A DNA stretch of 64,000 bases, taken from positions 944,501-1,008,500 of the forward strand of contig NW_026570241.1 in assembly GCF_019649055.1 (NCBI RefSeq). Reading direction: 5' to 3'. The position numbers were made by a program, and so were the translations under genes. This DNA is from Paramacrobiotus metropolitanus (taxonomy: Eukaryota; Tardigrada; Eutardigrada; Parachela; Macrobiotidae). Numbering within the stretch: the first letter of the stretch is position 1; the number at the start of each line of letters is the position of its first letter. This document shows, piece by piece, positions 1-11,526 of the stretch. The notes beneath the pieces were generated by a model. The model made no database searches. It was not told the origin of the DNA and saw only the letters and a list, made by a program, of their open reading frames with translations.

Positions 1-2
1 AT

Positions 3-305
3 CTTGCCAAAGGATTGTTTGTCGTTTCCGTTATTCACCTGGTGGGCTTTGCTTCGGATCCGGTATTCTTGGCGGCGGTTCCAGAAGGTCAAGACCGATA
101 TCCATACGTGAGGCAGTGGATACTCCTGCTTTTTTATGTTGGATACCTCTCGACACCGGTAAAACACATTTCCCTATGTTTACGTACTACGTAGACTCCT
201 ACTGCTGTTGATAATGGACGTGATTTTCAGGTCATCATTACCATTACAAATCAAGATGCGAAAGCGCTGGCAAGAAAGATATTCAGAGCTGCAGGCTGCC
301 GATGA
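3..305 (+). CDS. Family-1 rhodopsin-like GPCR, 3' end only (TM6, TM7 and tail)
   Basis: The gene runs in from the left edge. The first visible exon ends at 158 before a GT donor. A second exon, 231-305, follows a ttttcag acceptor, and the reading phase is kept (phase 0). The first exon reads LAKGLFVVSVIHLVGFASD then VRQWILLLFYVGYLSTP. This is the TM6-loop-TM7 part shared with the receptors at 24315 and 44481. The last exon encodes 24 residues starting VIITITNQDAK and ends with a stop at 303-305. The paralogues have the same exon junction directly after the STP of TM7. Class A receptors normally have NPxxY here; this family has STP followed by a TNQD stretch. Ligand and coupling cannot be told. 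Confidence 0.8.
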
Positions 306-785
306 TACCCTGTATCTTTTGTTGGCCTACAGATACAGTACAAGTTGAATTCCAGATTCTACCAGATACATCGAAATCGTACCTTGTCACTTCATATCAT
401 GAGCTTCTAACAAATCCAGTCTAATCCTTAAAACTAATTAAGTTTGTCACGTCAAAGAATTAATGATCTCTGTCACACAGTGGTGTTTAATAAAGACAGT
501 TAATTTCTAAGCTCGCTGTGGTTATACATTGCATAAAACGGGAAGATTGTATTTCGAGATAACTGTTGTAGTGAATCAAAGTGGCAGATTCATTTATGAA
601 TCAAAGGAAGAAATATAATGATAGGCGAGCATCATCGGAGCCAAATTACAGCGAGAGATATTTTCAAAGTTTCTCAAATCCAAGTCGCGCCAGTATGTAA
701 CAATATCGGCTGTCGGACACTCTCCGTAGCTGCAATACAGACAGATCACTGTTAAAGGCTGGCTAGCAAATAGTAGTTGCCACGC
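306..785. other. Intergenic between converging genes; right half duplicated at 20.45 kb
   Basis: No coding exon is evident. From about 605 onward the sequence is recognisably similar to 20445-20626, so the 3' flank of the Tudor-like gene was copied together with its last exon. Confidence 0.6.
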
Positions 786-2772
786 TTACAATTCAAGAAA
801 CATCCGTAGTGCGGCCCATTTCTTGCCGGGATAAGGAACACTTCCTAGCCAGCGCATATGCCGACGTCGAAGTTTATCGACGATAGCCGAGGTAACCGGC
901 GGACAATGGCGATTGAGTTCGGCTTTGTACTGTTGTGTCCATCCGTCGTCCCACTCGTCTTTGCGAAATCTCATAATTGGAATCTTTATGAACAGCTTAA
1001 GGTTTCGGGGCTTCTGGCTGCAGTACTTAGGCATTTCGGGATAAAACTTCGGTAGAAGAATGTGAGAGAAGCATACCGTGAAGTTGCTCACTAGCAACCG
1101 CTGACATACAGCTTTCAATGGCAGCAGCTGGAAGCGGATTTTTGCCAGCTCTGGACGGCTCCAGTTGATTATCCCCGCTATTGGCACCCTCTCGATGCCG
1201 GCGCGGGGGTTCTTCACAATAATAATTGGAATTATGGGCTTCAGACGCAGCAGTTCGACGACGACCGAAACGGCTTGGCTCAAGGTGTCTGCGCGGTGCT
1301 GCATATTGATAAGTGCCAGTGTTTTGGTGCTCTTGCTGACGACGCGGTGCAGTAGCATTCCGAGGCGGTAGCCTTCTGTTTCGGAACGTTGTGGCTGCTG
1401 GGAACTAAAGGCGGCCCAGTCCATAGTAACGTAGGGCGCTGAGGCCGGGTCTCCCAGTATAGCGTTCCACAATGCACAAACTCTGCAAAAAACATGAAGT
1501 CGAACGCGTAATCTTTTTCGCTTCCAGATAATACAGAGAAATTTTGTTTTGTAATATCTACCGTTTACTTTTTCCTTGTGTGATGATGTCCAGATACTGG
1601 AGAACCATGGAAAGAATTTCCTGTAGTACCGCGCCGAGCATCAAGTCGTTGTCTGCAACAAAGGTGCCGAATCATTTATGGCGCTCATCATTGACAAAAA
1701 CTTCGTAGTATCTAAGTAATAACTATTAATTGGTTACTAGGATTGAATTCCTGGTTTCGGGACTCTGCTGTCCAATGTCCATTTTTATAACATACAGTTT
1801 GGAATAACATTACAGCGATGAAGATTGAAGCCGTATAACACGGAGCCTTTTAATACGAACTGAAACTGCTATGTAAAATAACAAGAAGTGCGGCAGCTAC
1901 CACACGGCAGTTCGCTGTTACTCTAAACCGAAAAAGGCTTGATCACACATCATTCTTACGTTCTCACCTCGAACAAAATTCGGACAGGAAATGTAAAAAT
2001 GCGGTTGGGAGCGGTATGCTAAAATGTACTTTTCGATACCCTGCGATATCTTCTTAGTAGTTCGTGAACTCCAGCAATTTCCAAATGAACACGGTACCGA
2101 TTTTAAATGGCGACATTGAATCCGCATAATTAAAAACACAATTTCTTCTTCCCTGATACGGACGAATAATCTATCCCAGTACTCGACCAACGGTATATAG
2201 CCATCACGAAATTCCAAATGCAGCATATCGACAATATTCTGTTCTTGAATCCCGCTAAGTGCAGAATTCACTCGGCTGGAACGGAATACCACTTTTTTAA
2301 AGGGCAGCTGGCAGATTCTCTCCACACGACGATTGCTCGGCAGGCGGTGAATCAGCTGCCAGGCATGCACAACCTGCAGATCGGATTGCTCGTTCCCTGT
2401 GGATGAAGTACCACAGTGAGAACCAACACTGACGCAGCACAGCCATTGGCTCTCATGACTAAAGCTACGCAGAAGTTTAGCTGGTCGAAAAGTGTACGGT
2501 CCGCCGTCTTCCTGGCGTACAGCCACGTAGACATCTCGTGGATCGCTAATCATCAGAATGCTACTTCGCGCGTGGTGCCATATGCGGTTGATAGGCACCC
2601 ACTGCGCCGGCTGCTGGCTTGAATCGAAATCAATGAAAAAGCGGTCGCCTTTAATATCCTGCAGGAATCCCAGATAAAAGTCGTCGTTGTTGATGCCGCT
2701 GACCAGCACTGTGTTGCCCAGGTTGAACTGACTGATGCGGCGCTGACGGCTGAAATATGCATTCAGAGCCAT
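786..2772 (-). CDS. Tandem Tudor/Agenet-like (FMR1-like N-terminus) protein, two exons
   Basis: Proposed exons are 2772-1968 and 1480-786, giving 499 aa. The donor CGAG|GTGAGA and the acceptor ...gcagAG| keep phase 1. The ATG at 2772 was chosen over the GTG-initiated extension. Residues about 15-60 (VLVSGINNDDFYLGFLQDI ... FFIDFDSS ... WVPINRIW) resemble the first Agenet/Tudor barrel of FMR1-family proteins. Residues about 70-110 (DVYVAVRQEDGGPYTFRPAK) resemble the second. The C-terminal half, which has a long basic segment and ends SVPYPGKKWAALRMFLEL, is not recognised. FMR1 Agenet repeats bind methyl-lysine and partner proteins. Whether this protein does so is inference, and I see no KH GXXG loop in it. 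A partial copy of the last exon lies at 20627-21209. Confidence 0.5.
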
Positions 2773-4202
2773 TTCAGACGTAATCAGTCCGCAAATACCC
2801 TTAAACACCAATCGAAAAATCAAATGGTTATTTGGCGTACAATTACAACGATGAACTGATTTCACTATCTCTTTTGAGTTTCATTTGGCACTCGTATAAT
2901 GCTACAGCCACGTCATTAGATAGACGTGTCCTAATGGGCTATTCAATGACTTTGGCTACAGCGTTCACTGACCGCGCCTGGGCATAATTGAAAAAATGTC
3001 CTTTATGTCATATTGGCCCATTTAATGAGCCATTCGTCTCCGTAATATCCTGCTAAGGAATCTTTTTCTTAGCCTGTTGTTCTTAGCGTATAACTATACG
3101 AGTAGTCTATAACCCAATAAATCTCGACCTAACCTAGCTGTCTTGAGCACTGGGTTGTGGTGGAGTCAACAGCTCTGTAAATAGGCAAATGCGCTCGCTT
3201 TTACTGTGCAATAATGTGCTATTCGTGCAATAATGCTGCTCGATGGGCTCCCATCCCAGTAGGGTAAATTATACGGAGATCGTAATTAATGTAAACATAA
3301 AATAATAACGTAATTAACACCCAACGTTTACTGTTATCAAACTTCTCGGAGTTTTGATACCAATTTTTCAGATGTGCTATACTGCTATAGCAGGGGGTCT
3401 ACTTGTGGTCTCTTTGTTATTTTAGTCGGTTGTGCGTGGCAGCAGTACCTAGTCAAATAAGTAAGCATGGTACAGAAATTAGCATACTACGAGTTTTATC
3501 CGAAATACGTACTAGTACCATTTTAATTCAAGGATATTCGTTTTGATGCGTGTACCACAAGCTGTCGGTCTCGACGATTCCAACTGGATTGTACCTTGCA
3601 GTTACTACATTCACTGTACTTCAGTCATCAGTGCAAGGATGTTAATGATCTATTTATCCTTTATGCAGAAATCTGAGACCGTAGTACGGTACGTAGTTGT
3701 TTTTACAAAACAGCTCCTTACTACAGCTAATGTACTTCGTTTAGCCAGGAAGCAAAATCACAAGATTTCGTATTCCGACAAAGCATTTTCAGCGCCGACC
3801 TCAAAGATGCAACGCAGCAACAGCATTATGAGAGACAGATAAATTGCGCTACTAAAAGCTAATGTCTTTGAACCGGCCAACATCATTAATTTTGACCTTA
3901 CTCCACCTGGGGGTTTCCTGTGCAAATTAAAGTGATTCCGTAAAGTCATGAACAACCGTATAGTGTCTTTCTTGGAATGCAACACCTGGAAGTGGAATCA
4001 CTCAAAAACTGATACTCGTAAAAGTAATAATTAAAGGAAACAGCCGTTCCTGCTCTCATCCAGCTTCCGGTCAGATGATTTATGTAATTTTCCCTGGTGG
4101 TTTTAAACCGAGCGGCAAACTCAGTTTGGGATCAGTAAGATGCAGGTAACGCATGCACTTTAATTATTAAACAGCATTTTCTTTCCTGTTAAATCGTTCA
4201 TT
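2773..4202. other. Intergenic, no feature recognised
   Basis: About 1.4 kb of AT-rich sequence upstream of both the Tudor-like gene (-) and the GPCR pseudogene (+). Short open frames, such as one at 3543-3842, show no recognisable domain. It should hold divergent promoters, but I cannot point to a specific element. Confidence 0.4.
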
Positions 4203-4985
4203 ATGGATAATCTTACCTTTGCTCAACATTTTAATGCCTCGATGTTTAATGGAACATCAGTGACGGGTCTGATAAAAGGCAGAACAGCATTCAACTGGAC
4301 TGTCGCCGTTGTTTACTGTACGTAATTTTCCTAACTGCGGCTACGTTTTTAATGACTGTTATGGTTAAACACCGAGAAAATCTTACCGGTTCCCGTATTT
4401 TAATTTTGCATCAACTAATCACAGAATGTTTAATTACATTATTCTACTGGCCGATGAATTACGTCCTGTTACCGCTTATTCACCCAACGCTGGTCACTGT
4501 TACAAATGAATTTTGCAGCAGTTTTTATTATGGTAACCTTCTAACGTACGGAGCTGCATGGTATTGACTGTCGATTTTAGCGCTTAACCGTTTCATCGCG
4601 GTTATCTCGCCCTTTAAATACCGCTTCTGGATAACAAAACCTGCGATTGCCGTACAGCTCCTGTTTCCCTGGATAGTTGCCGCATGCCCTCCGATGAAAT
4701 TCCGCATCACACAACGAGGGTTTGTTTTCAACCCCAAAGCCAAGACGTGTGATGTAGAAACTAATGATCCGGATTTCATGATTATTTCGGTGTTCGGAGT
4801 GTTCTTTCCTCTTTTGGTGACGTGCGGCTTGTATATCGGTCTGTTTATTGGAGCAAAGGTCAACAGGAAGAAGCAGATTAGTGCAGTCGTGACGCAATCT
4901 TTGGGGTCGTCTGCAACCGGTCAGCCACAACCCAGCAGACGTCTAATACGACGCCGGCTCCAGTCGTGGCAACCGAATATACGCG
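4203..4985 (+). pseudogene. Family-1 GPCR pseudogene, 5' part (TM1-TM5), cut by a retrotransposon
   Basis: Starts at ATG 4203 with an N-glycosylation-rich N-terminus (NLTF, NASM, NGTS), then TM1 to TM5 of the same receptor family as 24315-25378. Landmarks are ENLTGSRILILHQLITE, LALNRFIAVISPFKYR and NPKAKTCDVET. Three lesions are visible. There is a one-base frameshift in TM1 near 4320. An in-frame TGA falls at 4565-4567 in TM3, where paralogues have GL. The reading frame stops at 4985, where a 202-bp LTR begins. The matching 3' half lies 9.5 kb away at 14449-14791. Confidence 0.85.
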
Positions 4986-5187
4986 TGTGGCGAGGAACGG
5001 CGGGGGAAAATATAATACTCGGCAAACGACTTTAATACTCGACCAGAACTGAAACACTAACACTCTGTCTTGGAACTCGTGGACATCATCGCTATATATA
5101 CTCCCAAATAAGGGGCGGAAACAGAGATACTGGAACATACATAGAGGCATATCATACAATTCAAGGGGAGGGACGATTCCCTTCACA
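4986..5187 (-). repeat. 3' LTR of the retrotransposon
   Basis: 202 bp, 98% identical to 14247-14448 (four differences counted). Begins TGTGAAGG and ends CCTCGCCACA on the minus strand. It contains a TATATATA core consistent with an LTR promoter. The TSD cgcg precedes it at 4982-4985. Confidence 0.92.
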
Positions 5188-5201
5188 TTTCCCCCTTCTC
5201 A
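5188..5201 (-). other. Polypurine tract of the LTR retrotransposon
   Basis: On the minus strand the run AGAAGGGGGAAA abuts the 3' LTR directly. This is the expected place and composition for the plus-strand primer. Confidence 0.75.
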
Positions 5202-6802
5202 GACGGGAAAAACTCCGTTTTTACCGAAAAGCAGGAATCGGACCACTAATGCAAAAGTCAATATTGAAAGAAATATCAGAAATATCGTAACATCAGCACA
5301 AAAGAGAAAATACTGGCAGATTTTTTTGGTTGTACAACACGTAGCAATTACAACAAAGAAGTGGCAGGCAAAGATATTAATTATAAAAAGTACTGCACTC
5401 GACGGTGTCCAGTTGTCCAGGATCCAGAGTCCATAGCTATAACTGGTATCGGTTGGGACACAATCTTCGCTGGCACTTTCCGGTGACATGATGCGGTCGT
5501 GGATGACAGATCCATGGTAGGGAAAGCGTTGCACTCGAGGTGGAGTTTCTGTGACTTGGTTAAATTAACTATTCACTGCAAATATTCCTCAAAAACAACA
5601 TTAGTAAAACGTAGTTTGTGACATGTTTATTGCTATGTATTCAAATTTGCAAAATTATGATGCAGCCAGCATAAATAGAAGACATCATATGCATGCGTTA
5701 TAACCGAATAGTTGCCATAAGAAGACATAGAGAGAGAGAGAGAAAGAGCGGTAACACACACACACAGTAACGATACAACCAAACGCTGGCTTGACCGGGC
5801 GCCGGGCAGTAAATGTAAAAGACACCGAACAGGGCAAAAGCTGGGAATTCAGAGCTGCTAATATCATCGACCAGGTTAAAAAGCTGGGAAATAGTGGACT
5901 TAGAAAATATGGCGAGGCAAAGAACAGTGAAGTAACCAACTGAGTTTTATTTATGGGGACTGTACAGAGAACTATACAGTTTTCAAAATGGCGTATTAAA
6001 ACACTTTTTGCTAGCACAGCCAAGACTACGCGAAAAACTTTTGGGAACAGAAAGCGATATTTTTTTTTATTTTCATATAAAAGGAACAGCTTACCAAAAC
6101 AACATTCCCAAACTTTTTTTAAAAACCGAGCTTCCCAACACAAATAAAAAAATTACTTTGTTTTGTTAGATTTCGAACAGGAAAAAGCATGCTAAACAAG
6201 CTATTAAATCAAACTGTAACTGAATATATAGCGCGCAAATAAATTTCATCATTCCGGGATGCGGCAATGTGGGAACTATTTCGAATTTCAAAAAATTTCA
6301 AAACAAAACGTGGGCAGAAGCAAAGCGCGAAACTGTTCACTTGAACTGCCACTCTCCGGTGACTCTAAAGTGGGAGGATCACGGTGAATGGGACAAAGAA
6401 CAGCTTGGATTTATATGGTTTTGAAAGCAGCCATAGCAATGTACAACGCCTTACCAGTCCAATTACAACTTTAGTGATAAGGTTAATCCTGTGATTACTT
6501 GAAATCCGGCACTTTGCATTTTCGAAAACAAATTTTACTGTGGCACCGCCATCTTTTTGGCCAAATTTTACTGTGGCACCGAGTTATTTTCTTTTTTTTC
6601 TTTTGAAATTCTGTGAATTTATAAAGTTTTTAACAGAAGACCACACAACATCAGCGCATGGACCATATAACAGGGTTCGACGATAGCTCCAGAGCGGTAG
6701 TGGAAGACAATTCACAGAGAGGTGCCTGAACCTGGCTGCTTGCGCGGCCGAGGGCCGAAGTTGTTGGTCACAAGCCAGCGACTGTCCGAAACAACCATCT
6801 CT
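5202..6802. other. 3' internal region of the LTR element, no recognisable pol
   Basis: About 1.6 kb between the polypurine tract and the nested element. The minus-strand frame 5534-5199 is 111 codons with two hydrophobic stretches (AVLFIINIFACHFF and VTIFLIFLSILTFALVV) just before the LTR, the position env occupies in some gypsy elements. I have no motif to support env. GA and CA simple repeats occur at about 5730-5765. Confidence 0.4.
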
Positions 6803-6933
6803 ATTATTGTATCGCGTACGCAGCAAACAACAAGTGTTTCCTCTCGTTCGGCATTTATTTCTGAGAATATGAAATACCAACAAAAACCAAACAAAAACAG
6901 GACGGTTGTACCGCGGGTGCAACCGAAAACCTC
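6803..6933 (-). repeat. Ngaro split direct repeat B2
   Basis: Starts attattgtatc and matches B1 at 7190-7322 almost throughout, with one 2-bp length difference and a few substitutions. It forms the outer 3' end of the element. Confidence 0.88.
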
Positions 6934-6965
6934 TCAATTGAATCTGGTAAAGGAGGGACGGTGGG

Positions 6966-7191
6966 AAGATCAAAAAGCTAACACGATTCGCTGCGGTATC
7001 AATGTCCAAAGACTAGTTGAACCTTGGCAGCGAAAAACTAAAACTAAAAGAGCTGTTGAGGATAAAGCTTCCCGGGACAGCTGTTTATACGGTCTCCTTC
7101 GGGGCGGTGTTGCATTCCGCTTCCCCATGAAGTGACCAATGGCTAACACGCTGCCAATAATCGCACAGGTTACGCAGTAACCTTAGACCAT
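6966..7191 (-). repeat. Ngaro split direct repeat A2
   Basis: 226 bp, from aagatcaaaaagct to ccttagaccat, with seven substitutions by my count against A1 (11527-11752). It directly abuts B1, sharing an 'at' at the junction. Confidence 0.88.
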
Positions 7192-7322
7192 TATTGTATC
7201 ACGTACGCAGCAAACAACAACAGTGTTTCCTCTCGTTCGGCATTTATTTCTGAGCATATGAAATACCAACAAAAACCAAACAAAAACAGGACGGTTGTAC
7301 CGAGGGTGCAACCGAAAACCTC
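7190..7322 (-). repeat. Ngaro split direct repeat B1
   Basis: 133 bp, the inner copy of B. It lies immediately downstream of the recombinase stop codon in element orientation and abuts A2. Confidence 0.88.
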
Positions 7323-7391
7323 CAAAACGCCCAGAACAAAGTAAAAAACAAACCAAGGAACGGGGAACGAGAAAGTAACCATCCGAGTCAA

Positions 7392-8402
7392 TTAGGAAAG
7401 GTGTCGCGATAGAATTGTGGAGTACTGTAGCCGCAAGTCGTAGTCCCGCGATACGTAGCGTTCAAAACAACGGCTCCTCCAGTTTCCTTGCGCTTTCAAT
7501 ACGTCGGTTGGAACATCCAGGGAGTGGGCATATGTTGCTGCACCACGCCTAAAGGAATGTGTTGATACATGGGCTGCTGATAGGCCGGCATGGTGTAATG
7601 TTGACCGTAGTAAGGCGTTGAACCTGTTAGCCGACAAAGGAACAACCAAATTATGGTGCGCGTAAGAAAATAGAGCACTTTGTGAAAATGATGGCAGTTT
7701 TGCCAACAACACTTGCAGTGCGCTTGTGGGGCATAACGGATGTGATGCGGGCAACTTATGTACTGGAATACGTAGAGTACAACTTTGAAACCGGTTGGTT
7801 TTGAGCTGTTTCACGGTAAGTACAGTTACCTTTTCCCCGAAAGAAACGTCACTAGGCCTTAAATGTAACCCGCGCTTGTTATAGAACAAATTAGAAGATC
7901 GTAACATAGAGAAAAAGGCTATCAAACATGCGGCCCAAAAACAATAACGGAAACGGCGTTCTACTTTTGGCAGTTGATTATGTATAGCAAAAAGTTCGGT
8001 TATACCTAATGCGCGTCTTCTGTGTGGAAGTTCGGACCGCTGCCGTTGCACTCCACTTAAAGCGCGTGTAATTGCAAAATGCGAAAGGTCAGGAGAGGGA
8101 TGGCCGTGAAAGTTATTAAACGATACTAATCCGTTTACATAATTTATGACAAAAGAAAACTCTAACGTGCGAGATAAGTGTGAGATAAACAAGCAGACGG
8201 TATGTACCGAAGTCGGTAATGCCCGTAAATTATACTGCTGACAAAACTTCTCAAAACAGTGCCACTGGGAGGAACGGGTACGCTGTGTAGATTTAGCCAT
8301 CCTTTGCATTTGCAAACGTTTCAATCGTTGTTCCAGTGCGTGAATTTGGGTAGCTACAAAGAACATCGCGCGGTAAGTTGGAACCGGGAAAAGGCTTTGC
8401 AA
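7392..8402 (-). CDS. Tyrosine recombinase of the Ngaro-like element
   Basis: Open frame of up to 336 codons. Catalytic landmarks appear in order: an arginine in FFSMLRSSNLF, the HxxR box in STHSFRRGAATYAH, and the nucleophile tyrosine in RCFERYVSRDY near the C-terminus. This is the usual phage-integrase-fold active site (R...HxxR...Y). In DIRS-order elements the enzyme inserts circular cDNA without a DDE integrase. It overlaps the 3' end of the RNase H frame in another frame. It is the only long, lesion-free ORF of the element. The start is uncertain because translation may come by frameshift from RT-RNase H. Confidence 0.85.
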   Translation of the reverse strand: MQSLFPVPTYRAMFFVATQIHALEQRLKRLQMQRMAKSTQRTRSSQWHCFEKFCQQYNLRALPTSVHTVCLFISHLSRTLEFSFVINYVNGLVSFNNFHGHPSPDLSHFAITRALSGVQRQRSELPHRRRALGITELFAIHNQLPKVERRFRYCFWAACLIAFFSMLRSSNLFYNKRGLHLRPSDVSFGEKVTVLTVKQLKTNRFQSCTLRIPVHKLPASHPLCPTSALQVLLAKLPSFSQSALFSYAHHNLVVPLSANRFNALLRSTLHHAGLSAAHVSTHSFRRGAATYAHSLDVPTDVLKAQGNWRSRCFERYVSRDYDLRLQYSTILSRHLS

Positions 8403-9878
8403 AGCTTTGTAAAAACCGGCTCCCCTGGCTCGGTGAATCGGTTAAGCGACTAAGAGCGTCCGCTTGAACATTTAAAACACCGGCTGAATGTACAGCAGCA
8501 ACACGAAAGTTAAAGCGCAAACTGGCATAATAAACCGCTTTGAGCCAGAGTAGTGCTTCACAATTCTTTGTGCTACCGCGATTTAAAAACGCAACTGTTT
8601 GCGTGTTGTCGCTAAAAACAAGCACTTTACAGCCCGAGAATAATGGTGCCCATACTAGCAGCGGGAGACATGCTCCAATTAGCTCCAAAAAATTAATATT
8701 AGCGCGCAGGTTAGTATTGGTTGTGGGTGCTGCCATCCAGTTTCTTGTGAAACCCGTTGGAATCAGCGCAGAGGTGATGTCCACCCAACAACCTACTAAC
8801 CACTGATCATTAAACACCGCGCCATAACCGGAAAACGAGGCGTCAGTACTAATTGTTAATGTTGGCCAGATTTTCCCCAGTTCAACTGGGCATAAGCCAT
8901 TGACCGTTGCCAAAAATTTGTGTCACCATCCCAGTTCCTTGCGCAATATTGCGGTTAGCCGGAATTTATCTTGGGCGCGTTTAAGCTGTGCTATGCAATC
9001 ATAAAACATGCGCGCGAAAGTTCGGGCGCCATAAACAGCTTTACTGGCAAAAGCCATATGACCGGCGATAATTTGAAGGTCTTTTTTTGTAAGCTTTTGC
9101 TTCTGAGAATATGCATATGCCAACTCTGACAAGGTTTGCATTTTGTCAACCAGCAATTCCAAGCGTTCGTTGACTGAGTCAATGATATAGCCTAGAAATT
9201 GTATACGCTGAGTTGGCAAAATGATTTTTTCATGCTTTACTTCAAAACCCAGTGACGTTAGCAGAGCTATTAAGTCACGTTGAGCTAACTGGCAAGCTTC
9301 AAAGGTGTAAGCTATCACCAAAAATATCACCAAAAAATCATCTAAGTATGCTATAACACAATGACCACGCCGGCGCATCATGCGTACAATCGCTTTCGAT
9401 ATACGATGAAAAATATGTGGGGCATTTGAAAGTCCGAAACACAGAAAGTTATCGATATAATAATTTTCAGCTTCGTTTTCAAATTTCCACGCAAAACCTT
9501 GTAATTGACGGTGAGGCGGATACACCGGCACCCAGCGGTACGCAGATTTAATATCAGTGATTCCGAAAAAACAACCCGGCTTAGCAATCTCACACACATG
9601 ATCGATAGAATCAAAGTAAATGATTCTGCTTCGATATAAGAATTAAGAGAACATTCAAAAGGCCGGCTGCAATCTGTAATTGGACGCGGGATCAAAGAGC
9701 CTTTCTTGGGAACGGCTCCTATCGCGTGCACGCGAAGTGGTTTATGAGCTTGTTTTGAGAAACGTCCCATATTTAACTCTTCGCGAAAAAGCTCATCAAG
9801 CAAAAGCTTGCTGCTGGGATTCAAAGCACTGGCATAATTAGCGCATGCAGCAGAGACAAAAACATCAAGATTATTCAC
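8293..9878 (-). pseudogene. Reverse transcriptase-RNase H of the Ngaro-like element, frameshifted
   Basis: The N-terminal part (GAVPKKGSLIPRPITDCSRP) and the palm (ITDIKSAYRWVPVYPPH, FGLSNAPHIFHRIS, VIAYLDDFLV) are typical of DIRS reverse transcriptases. A one-base frameshift near 9610 separates the two parts. Right after YLDDFLVI there is a 12-bp in-frame tandem duplication (about 9318-9341). An in-frame TGA at 8923-8925 separates RT from RNase H (STDASFSGYGAVF ... VFSDNTQTVAFLN ... NVQADALSRL). With three lesions this copy cannot encode a working enzyme unless recoded. Confidence 0.82.
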
Positions 9879-11317
9879 TAATCTGAAGCCTTTGCGATCC
9901 CAGTAAGAAGAAAAACAGCGTCTTCATCACAGTGCAATTCTCTTTCCCAGACACCGAGTGAGCGGGTGAGAGAACACCTGTGAAGGAGATCTGTGTCAAT
10001 AACTATTGCCTTGCCGCCAACCTGGACTGATGGTGCGCTAATTACGGCGGCAAGGCTTGGTGTTTCACGTGGCACTGTGACCGGCAGCGCGATTGTTTGC
10101 TCTGCCACAATGTGCCGCTTGGTGGTTGGCGCCGCAGTGGCCACACACGTGCGGAAAACCGGAACATGTGTTTGCTGTACACCGGTTATCTTGCCACAAA
10201 AAACAACATGCATGCCGGTATCGTTTTGGCTGCTTATAGGAACGAAAAAGCTGTTTCTTATTAACTTTGTGGCTTTCCTCATGACGGCGTGTCTTTGCAT
10301 GAAAAAATTTATCACACAACATGGCACGCTCCTGCACGCTAGAAAGTTCAAATTTTCGAAATCTGCCTGTCGACGGAACTCATCGTCAAATTTAAGAACC
10401 GCATCGTCATCATAATCTCGCTGACGTACTGACAAAAACTCCAGGTATTCCAGATAGTTTTCGAGGGATTTCTGGTAAACTCCCGAGACTGTTCTGGCTA
10501 AACGAAGTGCCGTACGCAGACTATACACCATGAACTCAGAGAACGAGATGTCTGTAGGCGTAGGCCGGCGTTTTTTGCCGTTTGCATTTACTTCATACGG
10601 TGCTTGATGATGCGGCCGAGGCAGATTACGCGCATGCGATGAAAGTTTCATATATCTGCTTCGCGACTCGGAACGAGTACGTGAACGTGATACAGAACGA
10701 CTTGCAGATGACTCACCCGATGCGGAAGACGGATCGGTGTGGTGATGATGTTGATCACCGTGGTGATGGTGCTGATCGTTGTGGTGACGCGGCTGACTGC
10801 TCTGAGGACGGCTACGACCGCGATGTCCACCGCGCCCGGATCCACGAGATGCGACCGAGTGGTGGCCGGAACGATGCCCTGTGTGGCGGCGCTTGTTGAT
10901 CACATCCCTGGCGTCAACAACTGAACCGACAAGGGAGTCAGCGATGAACAATTCAATGGCAGTCTGATCAGCATGATGATTGATGAACTGAAGGTTGCCC
11001 GGAAGGCGCTGGCTTTTACCCAACATCAGCAGTTTTGCGACGGTGGTATATCCGGCGGAGTTGAGCAGCTGGATAGTTTCGACAGTCAAACCCAGGATGT
11101 CTTTAAGTTCCTCCAAACCGCATACCTCATACGCACTCTGTGGCCTTGACTTGGCATCCTAGAATGCTTCCGGAGGAACTGGAGAGGAAAGGTTAAGGTG
11201 GTCATACAGGCGTTTGAGGAGATCAGTGCGGACTCCATCCACTGCGAGACCAGCCTTTCGGCATTCTTCTTTAAGCTCAGACACTTTCAATTTATTCAGA
11301 GCCGTTTTGGACGACAT
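9878..11317 (-). pseudogene. Gag-like ORF with N-terminal SAP motif, Ngaro-like element
   Basis: ATG at 11317. Residues about 8-42 (LNKLKVSELKEECRKAGL, then VRTDLLKRLYDHL) fit a SAP DNA-binding motif. An in-frame TAG at 11159-11161 interrupts the frame. It continues with a His-rich run, a Ser/Arg-rich stretch (SRSVSRSRTRSESRSRY) and a conserved helical segment (ISFSEFMVYSLRTALRLAR). A Cys/His cluster typical of DIRS gag (CSGFPHVCGHCGANH) is readable only in another frame near 10100-10200, so a second lesion is present. Nucleocapsid role is inferred from position and composition. Confidence 0.7.
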
Positions 11318-11526
11318 GATTATTGGAGGGAAATTAATACAACAGCACAAAATTACAAAAACTTTTAAAAATCGTTAGAAATTAATCGAACGATAAAACG
11401 AAGATCTTATCTGTCTCTAACTATCTACGATAGTAGAGAAACAATTCAAAATAAGTGTTAGCTGGAAAATGATTACGGAACGTATTCAAAATTGCTAAAG
11501 GTCACAACCAAGGTAACTTAGCCCGT

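Noticed and set aside
5199-5534. Envelope gene of the LTR element
   Set aside because: Only position and hydrophobicity support it. There is no cleavage site or fusion-peptide-like pattern that I can defend, so it is noted but not called.
9993-10415. Plus-strand 140-codon ORF
   Set aside because: Antisense shadow of the Ngaro-like gag region, with no domain.
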